64,000 nt of DNA from Thermasporomyces composti (lineage in GTDB: Bacteria; Actinomycetota; Actinomycetes; Propionibacteriales; Actinopolymorphaceae), in contig NZ_QTUC01000001.1 in NCBI RefSeq assembly GCF_003386795.1, positions 3,162,001-3,226,000 on the forward strand, given 5' to 3'. The notes beneath the pieces are model-generated. The model worked only from the letters and a program-made list of their open reading frames with translations. It had not been told where the DNA came from and did not search any database. Shown here piece by piece: positions 49,071 to 58,390 of this stretch (within the stretch, counting starts at the first letter, position 1; every line of letters begins with the position of its first letter). Made by a program: the position numbers and the translations under genes.

Positions 49071-49514
49071 TCAGCCAGCCGCGCGGCGACGTGGACCTCC
49101 GCGACGTGCCCACCGAGTGGCGAGCTCCGTGGCGTGGCGGAGGACCTCGGTGACGCGGCGGAGAACGCGCCGGGCCAAAGGGCGCCACTCACCCGGGTCG
49201 GGCCCGGTGACGAGCGGGTAGCCGGCCGCCGCCCACGCCTTGGTCCCACCGCGGAGGTGCATCGCCGGCCGGCCGAGGCGGGCGAAGCGCTCCGCGCCAC
49301 GGCGGGCGCGGTTGCCCATCGAGCACACCGTGACGACCTGCCCCGGTGGGAGCCGCTCCAGGTGGAAGGCGATCCGGTCGACGGGCACGTTGATCGCGCC
49401 GGGAATGTGCCCCGCGGCGTACTCCTCCGGCGTCCGCACGTCGACGATCAACCCGCCGGCCTCCCAGATCGCCCGGGCCATGGCGAGGTCGATCTCCTCG
49501 GCGTCCGCTGGCAC
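49071..49514 (-). CDS. Rhodanese-like sulfurtransferase
   Basis: Single-domain rhodaneses move a sulfane sulfur through a persulfidated cysteine; the partner is unknown. The 147-residue protein has VDVRTPEEYAAGHIPGAINVP (split over residues 24-43), the catalytic C64 in VCSMGNRARRGAERF and GGTKAWAAAGYPL. The last 35 residues form a basic tail rich in Arg. GTG 49514 is chosen because GGAGG lies 6 nt upstream on the reverse strand; the frame is open further, but unconserved. Confidence 0.9.
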   Translation of the reverse strand: MPADAEEIDLAMARAIWEAGGLIVDVRTPEEYAAGHIPGAINVPVDRIAFHLERLPPGQVVTVCSMGNRARRGAERFARLGRPAMHLRGGTKAWAAAGYPLVTGPDPGEWRPLARRVLRRVTEVLRHATELATRWARRGGPRRRAAG

Positions 49515-49665
49515 GCCCTGCCTCCATCGTCCGGGGGATACGGCTGTCAGACGTCCTGGCGCGACATCGCGACTGGACATCATGGACGGCGCGCGGCGTC
49601 CCGCCAAGCGGGGCGTCGCACCCTGACGACTACCGTGAGACCGGTTCGAAGGGAAGTGGACGGAC

Positions 49666-50547
49666 ATGGCCGAGACCTCCACCACGGTGGCATTCCTCGG
49701 GCTTGGCGCGATGGGCTCGCGGATGGCCCGCCGACTGCTCGACGCCGGGTACCGGCTCGTCGTGTGGAACCGCACGCCCGACAAGGCACGAGACCTGGTG
49801 AACCTCGGCGCGGAGCAGGCGTCGAGCCCAGCGGACGCCGCTCGGCGCGCCGACGTGGTGGTGACGATGGTGGCGGACCCGGACGCCTTGGCCGCCGTGA
49901 CGGAAGGGGCGGACGGTCTCGCGGCGGGGATCGCCGAGGGTGCCACCGTCATCGAGATGTCCACGATGGGCCCCGCTGCCATCGAGCGCCTGGCGGCCAC
50001 GGTGCCCTCGAGTGTCGGCGTGCTGGACGCGCCCGTCCTGGGCAGCCTCAGCGAGGCGGAGGCCGGTGAGCTGCGTGTGTTCGTCGGCGGCCCGGACGAC
50101 CTGGTCGCGCGCTGGACACCGTTGCTCTCCGTGTTCGGGTCGGTCCATCACGTGGGTCCGCGCGGCGCCGGTGCCTCCGCGAAGCTGGTCGCCAATGAGA
50201 CCTTGCTGGGCGTCCTCGGTGTCCTCGGGGAGGCGGTCGCGTTGGCCCGAGGCCTCGGGCTGTCGACCCAGACGACGCTCGAGGTGCTGGCCACGACACC
50301 GCTCGCGGCGCAGGCCGAACGGCGTCGACCGGTCATCGAGGGGCACGAGGTCCCGCGGCGCTTCGCGCTGTCACTCGCGGTCAAGGACGCCGACCTCATG
50401 CTCGCCGCCGCCCGCGCGAAGGGAGTCGACCTCCGGCTCGTCGCCGGCGCGCGGTCCTGGCTGGCGGACGCCGTGGCTGCCGGCTTGGGGGACAAGGACT
50501 ACTCGACGGTGATCGCCCACATCGCCGGCCAGGCTGACCAGCGATAG
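49666..50547 (+). CDS. NAD(P)-dependent beta-hydroxyacid dehydrogenase family oxidoreductase
   Basis: The family includes 3-hydroxyisobutyrate dehydrogenase, tartronate semialdehyde reductase and 6-phosphogluconate-like enzymes; the substrate here is not clear. The 293 residues have the nucleotide-binding FLGLGAMGSRMA near the N-terminus, the substrate loop LDAPVLGSLSEAEAGEL and the catalytic K173 in GASAKLVANE. The second domain is all-helical, as usual. It stands alone between the rhodanese and NagZ genes. Confidence 0.9.
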   Translation: MAETSTTVAFLGLGAMGSRMARRLLDAGYRLVVWNRTPDKARDLVNLGAEQASSPADAARRADVVVTMVADPDALAAVTEGADGLAAGIAEGATVIEMSTMGPAAIERLAATVPSSVGVLDAPVLGSLSEAEAGELRVFVGGPDDLVARWTPLLSVFGSVHHVGPRGAGASAKLVANETLLGVLGVLGEAVALARGLGLSTQTTLEVLATTPLAAQAERRRPVIEGHEVPRRFALSLAVKDADLMLAAARAKGVDLRLVAGARSWLADAVAAGLGDKDYSTVIAHIAGQADQR

Positions 50548-50609
50548 GTGCCACCGAGCCGCACGGCCTTCGACCTCGCCCCTCCCTCGTCCTGGAGCCG
50601 TTTGGCACC

Positions 50610-52328
50610 ATGGGGCGGATGCCGGGCAGTGGATGGTGGAGATTTCGAGCGCGGGTGGTCCCACTCGCGCTCGGCGTCGTCCTCGCTGCTGGCTGTGGGT
50701 TGACCACCACGACCCCGTCCGGCGACCCTGCGTCACCGCGCCAGGACACCGCGTCGAGGTCGCGCCCCACCCCGCGCACGCCGGCGGATGTGCCCGGGCC
50801 GACACCCTCCACGACCGCGGAGGCTCCAGGCGTGGCGGGGAGCTCGCCCCAGGACCGGCTGCCCTGGGGCCCGACCCGCGCGCAGTGGGAGCGGGCGCGG
50901 CGCATCGTCGCGGGCATGACGCTCGAGCAGAAGGCCGGCCAGGTGATCGTGGCCGGCTACCACGGCACCGACGCGCCACGCGACCTGGTGCGCCGTTACC
51001 ACCTCGGCGGCGTCATCGTCATGGGGGACAACATCCGCTCTGTCGACCAGCTGCGCGCCGTCAATCGGAGCCTGCAGCAGGAAGCCCGGCGGCAGGGACG
51101 CGAGTGGCCGCTGATCATCAGCGTCGACCAGGAAGGCGGCACGGTCGCGCGGGTCCAGGACGGTGTCACGGAGTTCCCGACCTACATGACTCTCGGCGCG
51201 GCCGGCGACCCCGAGCTGGCGCGGCGCGTGGCGCGCGCCAGCGGGACGGAGCTCCGGGCCTTGGGATTCACCATGGTCTTCGCGCCGGACGCCGACGTCA
51301 CGGTCGGCCCCTCCGATCCCACCATCGGCAGCCGCTCCGCCGGCAGCGACCCGGAGCTGGTCGCGCGTATCGTCCAGGGATCCCTGCGAGGGTACGCCGA
51401 GGCCGGGATCATCGCCGTCCCGAAGCACTTCCCCGGCCACGGGAGCGTCCCGGCCGACAGTCACACGAGCCTCCCGGTGCAGCGAGCCTCGCTCGAGCTG
51501 CTGTCCTCCCGGGACCTGGTGCCCTTCCAAGCCGCTGTCGCGGCCGGCGCCGGGGCGGTGATGGTGGCGCACATCGACGTGCGCGCGGTCGATCCGGGTA
51601 CCCCGTCCTCGCTCTCGAGCGCGGTCATCACCCAGCTGTTGCGTGAACGACTGGGCTTCTCCGGCGTCGTCGTCACCGACGCGCTCCAGATGGCTGGCGC
51701 GGCGGAGGAACACGGCAGCGCGGAGGCCGGCGTCCGTGCCCTGCTCGCGGGCGCCGACATCCTGCTGCTGCCCGACGACGCCGCCGCTCTCCATGCCGCG
51801 CTCGTGCGCGCGGTGCGGACGGGCCGCGTGCCACACGATCGGCTTGACGAGGCCGCGGCGCGCACTGTGGCGTTGATGCTGCACCAGGACGCCAGCGCGG
51901 CCGTTGAGCCGTCGACCTCGGCCAGTGCTCTGTCCTACGAGGCGTCACGGCGTGGGCTCACCGTCGTCGCAGGCTCGTGCGAGGGTCGCCTCGTCGGGTC
52001 AGCGGTCCGCGTCCTCGGCGGCACCGCATCCGACCGGGCCCGGTTCACGGCGGCGGCGCGCGCGGCCGGCCTACGGGTGGGGGAGACCGGTACGGTCGTC
52101 CGGCTCCTGGGTCCCGGCAGCGCGGGCGGTGCCGGTGACGTCGTGGTGGCGCTCGACACGCCCTACGTACTGGCGTCGAGCAGCGCCACCACCGCCCGCA
52201 TCGCGCTCTACGGGAGGACACCTGAGGCATTCCGCGCCCTCGTCGACGTGCTCACCGGTCGGGCCCGCGGTGAGGGCCGGCTGCCGGTGCCTGTCGACGG
52301 GGTACGCCCCCACGCCGGATGCGCGTGA
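50610..52328 (+). CDS. Glycoside hydrolase family 3 lipoprotein (NagZ-like beta-N-acetylhexosaminidase)
   Basis: GH3 enzymes of this type remove N-acetylglucosamine from peptidoglycan fragments or chitin oligomers. The 572-residue precursor has a signal peptide ending in the lipobox LAAGC (C29), a Pro/Thr/Ser-rich linker to about residue 90, then the TIM barrel with SVDQEGGTVARVQ, the NagZ signature KHFPGHGSVPADSHTSLP (catalytic His and Asp) and the nucleophile Asp in VVVTDALQM. A C-terminal domain of about 150 residues follows. It is probably anchored to the outer face of the cell membrane. M4 (50619) is an alternative start. Confidence 0.92.
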   Translation: MGRMPGSGWWRFRARVVPLALGVVLAAGCGLTTTTPSGDPASPRQDTASRSRPTPRTPADVPGPTPSTTAEAPGVAGSSPQDRLPWGPTRAQWERARRIVAGMTLEQKAGQVIVAGYHGTDAPRDLVRRYHLGGVIVMGDNIRSVDQLRAVNRSLQQEARRQGREWPLIISVDQEGGTVARVQDGVTEFPTYMTLGAAGDPELARRVARASGTELRALGFTMVFAPDADVTVGPSDPTIGSRSAGSDPELVARIVQGSLRGYAEAGIIAVPKHFPGHGSVPADSHTSLPVQRASLELLSSRDLVPFQAAVAAGAGAVMVAHIDVRAVDPGTPSSLSSAVITQLLRERLGFSGVVVTDALQMAGAAEEHGSAEAGVRALLAGADILLLPDDAAALHAALVRAVRTGRVPHDRLDEAAARTVALMLHQDASAAVEPSTSASALSYEASRRGLTVVAGSCEGRLVGSAVRVLGGTASDRARFTAAARAAGLRVGETGTVVRLLGPGSAGGAGDVVVALDTPYVLASSSATTARIALYGRTPEAFRALVDVLTGRARGEGRLPVPVDGVRPHAGCA

Positions 52329-52407
52329 CCGGCCGGTGCCCGACGCGCCCGCGTGCGTGTGTCCCGGCGGGCTCGGAGCAGGCCCGCGGGCGCGCCGGGC
52401 GCTGCCG

Positions 52408-52788
52408 TCAGGACCGCAGGGCCGCCACGACGTCGATCTCGACGAGAATGCCGTTGAGGGTGGAGCCGACCGTGGTCCGCACGGGGTAGGGCTTCTCCAA
52501 GAAGGACTCGTACACCCGGTTGAACTCCGCGAAGTCGTTCATGTCCGCCAGGTGCACGGTGGCCTTCACGACGTCGGCGAACGTCAGCCCCCGCTCGGCC
52601 AGGACCGCCGCGATGTTGCGCATCACCTGCGCGGTCTGCTCGGCGATACCGCCCTCGACGACCTTGCCGGTGCTGGGGTCGATGGGGCCGAAGCCGGCTG
52701 TGTAGAGGAAGCCGTTGGCGACGATGCCCTGCGAGTACGCGCCGGCGGGCGCGGGGGCCTTGTCGGTTCGAACTTCTTGCCGGGCCAT
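52408..52788 (-). CDS. RidA family protein (enamine/imine deaminase)
   Basis: RidA proteins hydrolyse reactive enamine and imine intermediates of PLP enzymes to keto acids and ammonia. The 126-residue protein has APAPAGAYSQGIVANGFLYTAG, the conserved MRNIAAVLAERGLTFADVVK and the substrate-binding R104 in PVRTTVG. The end VEIDVVAALRS is typical, and the Arg argues for an active archetypal member. It is convergent with nagZ and 83 bp downstream, in its own direction, of the methyltransferase gene. Confidence 0.93.
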   Translation of the reverse strand: MARQEVRTDKAPAPAGAYSQGIVANGFLYTAGFGPIDPSTGKVVEGGIAEQTAQVMRNIAAVLAERGLTFADVVKATVHLADMNDFAEFNRVYESFLEKPYPVRTTVGSTLNGILVEIDVVAALRS

Positions 52789-52871
52789 GGGCCGCTCCTT
52801 CCAGGGCTGTCGTGTACGTCGCTACGCCGAGGAGACCCTAGCGGCCCGGTTCACTGGCCCGGTCCGACGGC

Positions 52872-54203
52872 TCAGTGCGCTGTCTCGCTCGTGGACACGG
52901 GTTCGACGACGAGGACGACGCCACGTCGCTGCGTGCGGGTGGCGACAAGTGTCACGTGGTGGGGTCCGCGCGCACCGAGCCGCTTCCGGAACGCCTCGGG
53001 ATCGAGGTCGAGGCCACGCGTCTTGACCGTCACCGTCCCGGCTTCGCGCTGACGCAGGGCCCTCCGCACGGCCTTGATGTCGTACGGCAGGACCTCCTGG
53101 ATCCGGTACGCCCGGGCGAGCGTCGTGTGCCTCAGCTCGGTGGAGGTGAGATAGGCGATTCTCGGGTGGAGCAGTGCGCCATCGATCCGGGCCGCGAGCC
53201 CGGTGACGAGTCGGGAGCGAATGACGGCGTTGTCAGGCTCGTAGAGGTACGCCAGCGGATCCGAGACCGGCGCTGACCCCGGATCGTCGGCGTCGGTCAG
53301 CGTCGTCACGGACGTCTCGTCCGACAGAACCGTCGCCCGACGGCGCACTCCGACGGGTCGCCGGAAGGCCCCCGACCACAGGGCCACCTCCTTGACCTCG
53401 CCGCGGTAGCTGATCCACTCCGCTTCCACGTGGTCGGCGATGAGCTCGTGCGGAAGGGTCGGTGCCGTCTTGACACAGGCGGTGCCGCGCAGCAGCTCCT
53501 CGACGAACCACCAGGGCGGGGAGTAGTCGGCGGGGTTGACGGCGCGACCGCGGGCGGACCGGCGAGCCGGGTCCGCCACCGCGCCCGCGTAGCCGGAGCG
53601 GTCGAAGGTCGTCGCGTCGCCCAGCTCCACACGCGCTCGGTCGGTCAGGTCGCACGCGGCGAGGTTGGCGCGCGCGATCTCGACGGTGAGCGGGTCCTGG
53701 TCGACCCCGGTGACCGAGAGACCGGAGCGTGCCAGGGCGAGAAGGTCGCCGCCCACGCCGCAGCACAGGTCGACCACCCGGGCGGCGTGCGGCACGTCCG
53801 CGTCCGTGCCGGACTGGAGGGCTTCTGCGGCCGCGTCCACGCCGGCCTCAACCGTGTCGCTCTCAACCGTGTCGCTCTCAACCGTGTCGCCGTCATCCGT
53901 GTCGCTCGCCCGCAACGCGGCCATGATCCGACTCGCCCGATACGTCGCGACCGGTGCCGGGGTGGCTTGCTCGAGGCCCTCCCGAGTGAAGAAGAGCCGA
54001 TCGGCCTCCTCTCCGAACTTCGCCCGAGCCTGTCGACGCAGGGCCACCTGGGTCAGCGCGGCCGCGACCAGGTCGCCGGGGTACGACCGGCGCAAGCGGG
54101 AGGCGAGGTCGACAGCCGAGCGCTCGTCGTAGGCGGCTGCGGCCTGGGCGAGGAGGTCCTGGCCGGTGGGCGTGAGCAACTGGCGGAACAGCTCACGGTC
54201 CAC
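52872..54203 (-). CDS. THUMP-like domain class I SAM methyltransferase
   Basis: This is a predicted SAM-dependent methyltransferase of a family common in actinobacteria; its RNA or protein target is unknown. It has 443 residues: an N-terminal helical region (1-95), the Rossmann domain with motif I DLCCGVGGD (145-153) and VADPARRSARGR, and a C-terminal THUMP-like part (about 320-440, KAVRRALRQREAG). Residues 101-119 are an inserted acidic segment of repeated SDTVE pentapeptides encoded by a 15-bp tandem repeat; this is unusual for the family. Confidence 0.85.
   Translation of the reverse strand: MDRELFRQLLTPTGQDLLAQAAAAYDERSAVDLASRLRRSYPGDLVAAALTQVALRRQARAKFGEEADRLFFTREGLEQATPAPVATYRASRIMAALRASDTDDGDTVESDTVESDTVEAGVDAAAEALQSGTDADVPHAARVVDLCCGVGGDLLALARSGLSVTGVDQDPLTVEIARANLAACDLTDRARVELGDATTFDRSGYAGAVADPARRSARGRAVNPADYSPPWWFVEELLRGTACVKTAPTLPHELIADHVEAEWISYRGEVKEVALWSGAFRRPVGVRRRATVLSDETSVTTLTDADDPGSAPVSDPLAYLYEPDNAVIRSRLVTGLAARIDGALLHPRIAYLTSTELRHTTLARAYRIQEVLPYDIKAVRRALRQREAGTVTVKTRGLDLDPEAFRKRLGARGPHHVTLVATRTQRRGVVLVVEPVSTSETAH
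53848..53907. repeat. Fourfold 15-bp tandem repeat inside the THUMP-like methyltransferase gene
   Basis: Units TCAACCGTGTCGCTC at 53848-53862 and 53863-53877 are identical; 53878-53892 and 53893-53907 differ at two and one positions. The unit length keeps the reading frame and encodes SDTVE-like pentapeptides on the reverse strand, upstream of the SAM-binding motif. Confidence 0.9.
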
Positions 54204-54318
54204 CGCTCCCCACCCTCCTCTGCGAGACCCTCCACCGCGAGGCGTCGCGGGTCCGTTCGGCCCTGCCGCGCCAGAGCGAGCGCGCCCGCCGTGGCCCCGA
54301 CACCCCGCCCCCGGCTCT

Positions 54319-54345
54319 TTGGCACTCAGGTTGACCGAGTGCTAA
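54319..54345. promoter_or_regulatory. CIRCE operator (HrcA binding site) of groES-groEL
   Basis: TTGGCACTC (54319-54327), nine bases, then GAGTGCTAA (54337-54345) match the CIRCE consensus with one difference in the left arm. The -35 element of the groES promoter lies inside it, so HrcA binding would block RNA polymerase until heat shock. Confidence 0.93.
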
Positions 54346-54360
54346 GAAACCTCCTAGATT
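54331..54360 (+). promoter_or_regulatory. Promoter of groES-groEL
   Basis: TTGACC (54331-54336) and TAGATT (54355-54360) are separated by 18 bp. The -35 is embedded in the CIRCE spacer. Transcription should start close to the second CIRCE-like repeat, about 135 nt before groES. Confidence 0.75.
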
Positions 54361-54365
54361 CGTCG

Positions 54366-54392
54366 TTGGCACTCTCGACCTTACGGTGCCAA
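54366..54392. promoter_or_regulatory. Second, degenerate CIRCE-like operator
   Basis: TTGGCACTC (54366-54374), exactly nine bases, then CGGTGCCAA (54384-54392). The left arm is identical to that of the upstream CIRCE. The repeat is also a perfect 9-bp dyad CGTTGGCAC/GTGCCAACG (54364-54372 with 54386-54394). Its centre is 47 bp from that of the first site. Confidence 0.7.
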
Positions 54393-54502
54393 CGCACACA
54401 GCCCGCGACGAGGCGGCCGGCACCCGCGACGACGGCTCGCCCGAGTCGCGCCACAGGTACAGCACAACACCCGTGACATCCCGTGAAGGGGGAGGTCAAC
54501 AA

Positions 54503-54799
54503 GTGTCGGTCACCATCAAGCCGCTCGAGGACCGCATCGTCGTCAAGCCTCTCGAGGCCGAGGAAACGACCGCGTCCGGGCTCGTGATCCCCGACACCGC
54601 GAAGGAGAAGCCCCAGGAGGGTGAGGTTCTCGCGGTGGGTCCGGGTCGTATCGACGACAACGGCAACCGTGTCCCGCTCGACGTCAAGGTCGGCGACAAG
54701 GTCATCTACAGCAAGTACGGCGGCACCGAGGTGAAGTACGCCGGTGAGGAGTACCTCATCCTGTCCGCCCGCGACGTCCTCGCCGTCGTCGAGAAGTAG
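54503..54799 (+). CDS. groES: Co-chaperonin GroES
   Basis: GroES caps the GroEL ring during protein folding. It has 98 residues from GTG 54503, preceded by GGAGG at 54491-54495. The mobile loop [20 protein letters not shown] and the roof and base segments [23 protein letters not shown]-like pattern fit the family closely. The in-frame extension upstream to 54386 crosses the leader and is not coding. Heat-shock control by HrcA through CIRCE is predicted. Confidence 0.97.
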   Translation: MSVTIKPLEDRIVVKPLEAEETTASGLVIPDTAKEKPQEGEVLAVGPGRIDDNGNRVPLDVKVGDKVIYSKYGGTEVKYAGEEYLILSARDVLAVVEK

Positions 54800-54876
54800 C
54801 GAGAGTCCGTTCGACCTTCAAGGAGCGTCGGTCGTTCCATCGCTCTCGGTCGGCACGACCAGCAAGCAGACGTTGA

Positions 54877-56574
<1,698 letters not shown>

Positions 56575-56623
56575 GACCGAGCTCTCGGCACAACCCGCCG
56601 AATTCGGACTCTACGAGTCTGCA

Positions 56624-56656
56624 GGAGGGGGTCGGACGACAGGTCCGGCCCCCTCC
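56624..56656 (+). terminator. Terminator after groEL
   Basis: A 14-bp stem with one G-U pair (56624-56637 with 56643-56656), a 5-nt loop and a following TTCCGTCT form a good intrinsic terminator 49 nt after the groEL stop. Confidence 0.8.
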
Positions 56657-56671
56657 TTCCGTCTCGGGTCG

Positions 56672-56703
56672 CCCTCCGTCTCCGGGGCCCTCCGTCTCTG
56701 GGG
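56672..56703 (+). repeat. 16-bp tandem duplication after groEL
   Basis: CCCTCCGTCTCCGGGG (56672-56687) is followed directly by a copy with one C-to-T change (56688-56703). The region just before it (56651-56668) looks like a third, more decayed copy that overlaps the terminator arm. Confidence 0.8.
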
Positions 56704-56756
56704 CCGGCCGGTGATGCGAGGTGAGAGGCGGGTCACACCCTCCACGCCTCGAACCA

Positions 56757-56784
56757 TGTCACAGGAACGTCGGGCGACCTCGTC
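56757..56784 (+). promoter_or_regulatory. Candidate ECF41-type promoter of the AhpD-like/sigma factor pair
   Basis: TGTCACA (56757-56763) and CGTC (56781-56784) are 17 bp apart. As I recall, ECF41 sigma factors recognise TGTCACA at -35 and CGTC at -10 upstream of their partner gene. The site is 45 bp before the partner start codon, and the sigma factor is the next gene. Confidence 0.65.
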
Positions 56785-56828
56785 GTCGAGGGTGTGAGGC
56801 GAAGCCCTACGACGACGAGAGGGTCCAG

Positions 56829-57347
56829 ATGAGCGCACGACTCAACCCCTTCGCGAGCCCGACCGCCGGGGCGTTCCTCAAGCACCTTGTGCCGGCCGCC
56901 ATGACTCTCAAAGAGTCCTCGCTGCCGAGGTCCACGCAGGAGCTGGTGGCGCTCCGCATCAGCCAGATCAACGGCTGCGGGTTCTGTGTCGACATGCACA
57001 CCAAGGACGCCGCCGCAGCGGGCGAGTCGGCGGTACGGCTGAACCTGGTGGCGGCCTGGCGGGAAGCGACGGTCTTCACCGAGGCCGAACGCGCCGCGCT
57101 CGCGCTGGCCGAGGAAGGAACCCGCCTCGCGGACCGGGCCGGCGGGGTCAGCGACGACGTGTGGAACGAGGCCGCCAAGCACTACGACGAGGAACAGCTC
57201 ATGGCCCTCGTCCTCCTGGTCGCCACCATGAACTTCTTCAACCGGGTCAACGTCATCAGCCGGCGACCGGCCGGTGACTACGTGCCCGGGCAGTACGAGG
57301 TGGGCCCGGCACACCTGGGTAAGCCCGGCACGGCTGAGATGAGCTGA
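56829..57347 (+). CDS. Carboxymuconolactone decarboxylase/AhpD-like protein, ECF41 partner
   Basis: Members are small helical proteins related to the peroxidase AhpD; the function of the ECF41-linked ones is not established. The 172-residue protein has the redox motif C50-x-x-C53 with H57 (GCGFCVDMHTKD) after ELVALRISQIN, as in AhpD-type peroxidase relatives. ATG 56829 follows GAGAGGG. The upstream TGTCACA...CGTC element and the sigma gene 52 bp downstream mark it as the COE partner of an ECF41 system. Confidence 0.9.
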   Translation: MSARLNPFASPTAGAFLKHLVPAAMTLKESSLPRSTQELVALRISQINGCGFCVDMHTKDAAAAGESAVRLNLVAAWREATVFTEAERAALALAEEGTRLADRAGGVSDDVWNEAAKHYDEEQLMALVLLVATMNFFNRVNVISRRPAGDYVPGQYEVGPAHLGKPGTAEMS

Positions 57348-57399
57348 GATGAGCATGGCATCGGCTCGGGTACCGAGCGGCCGGCGGCAAGGAGCGACC

Positions 57400-58320
57400 G
57401 TGAGCAAGGCTGAGGAGTTCGAACGGCTGCGTCCGCTGCTGTTCTCGATCGCCTACCGGATCCTGGGCAGCGTCGGCGACGCCGAGGACGCGGTGCAGGA
57501 GGCCTGGCTGCGCTTCGACAGCCTGCCGACGCAGCCCGAGTCGGTCAAGGCGTACCTGGCGACCACGGTGACCCGGATCGCGATCGACTCCTTGCGCTCC
57601 GCCCGGGTGCGGCGGGAGCAGTACGTCGGTCCCTGGTTCCCCGAGCCGTTGCTCGACGACCCGTACGAAGACCCGGCGCGGGCGGCGGAGTTGGCCGACT
57701 CGGTGTCCATGGCGGCGCTGCTGCTGCTGGAGAGGCTGAGCCCGCTGGAGCGGGCGGTGTTCGTCCTGCGGGAGGTGTTCGGCTTCGGGTTCGACGAGGT
57801 CGCCGCCGCGGTGGGCCGTTCGGAGGCCGCGTGCCGCCAGCTCGTGGTCCGGGCCCGACGGCACATGCGGGCGGGACTGCCGAGGTTCGAGGCCGTCCGG
57901 GAGGAGCGTGACCGGCTGGCGGCCCGGTTCTTCGATGCCTTGCGTGACGGTGACGTGGGTGGTCTGCGCGAGCTGCTCGCCGCCGACGTGACGATGACTG
58001 GCGACGGCGGGGGCAAGGCGCCGCGGTTCGCGGACGTCATCGCAGGAGCGGACAGGGTGGTCCGGCTGCTGCTCTTCCTCTCTCGCGGGCTGGCTCGGCT
58101 CGGCGCGACCTTCGACCGTTGTGACGTCAACGGCGGGCCTGGCGCGATCACCCGGGACCGTGACGGCAAGGTCCTGAACGTGATCGCGCTCGAGGTCTGG
58201 GGCGGGCAGATCCAGACGATCCGCTCCGTCCTCAACCCCGACAAGCTCGACCACCTCGGGCCGGTCGGCAACCTGTGGTCCGTCCACCGGGAGCTCGTGC
58301 GTCGCCGCTCAGCGCGGTGA
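57400..58320 (+). CDS. ECF41-family RNA polymerase sigma factor (SigJ-like) with SnoaL-like C-terminal domain
   Basis: ECF41 sigma factors are controlled by their own C-terminal extension, not by a separate anti-sigma factor. The 306-residue protein has sigma region 2 (about 8-75, AYRILGSVGDAEDAVQEAWLR), region 4 (about 110-160) and a SnoaL-like domain (about 170-300). All three ECF41 hallmarks are present: WFPEP (79-83, usually WLPEP), DGGGK (202-206) and NPDKL (279-283). GTG 57400 has AAGGAG 5 nt upstream and is preferred over ATG 57349. It is probably co-transcribed with the AhpD-like gene. Confidence 0.93.
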   Translation: MSKAEEFERLRPLLFSIAYRILGSVGDAEDAVQEAWLRFDSLPTQPESVKAYLATTVTRIAIDSLRSARVRREQYVGPWFPEPLLDDPYEDPARAAELADSVSMAALLLLERLSPLERAVFVLREVFGFGFDEVAAAVGRSEAACRQLVVRARRHMRAGLPRFEAVREERDRLAARFFDALRDGDVGGLRELLAADVTMTGDGGGKAPRFADVIAGADRVVRLLLFLSRGLARLGATFDRCDVNGGPGAITRDRDGKVLNVIALEVWGGQIQTIRSVLNPDKLDHLGPVGNLWSVHRELVRRRSAR

Positions 58321-58390
58321 CGGCGCGCGCACGGGTCGGCATCAGGGGGTGGCTGGCGGACGACACCTCGGGGCCGCCACCATTGGTCTG

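Noticed and set aside
57349-57399. ATG 57349 as start of the ECF41 sigma factor
   Set aside because: It lies 1 bp after the previous stop without a good ribosome binding site, and the added 17 residues are not sigma-like; GTG 57400 has AAGGAG at 5 nt.
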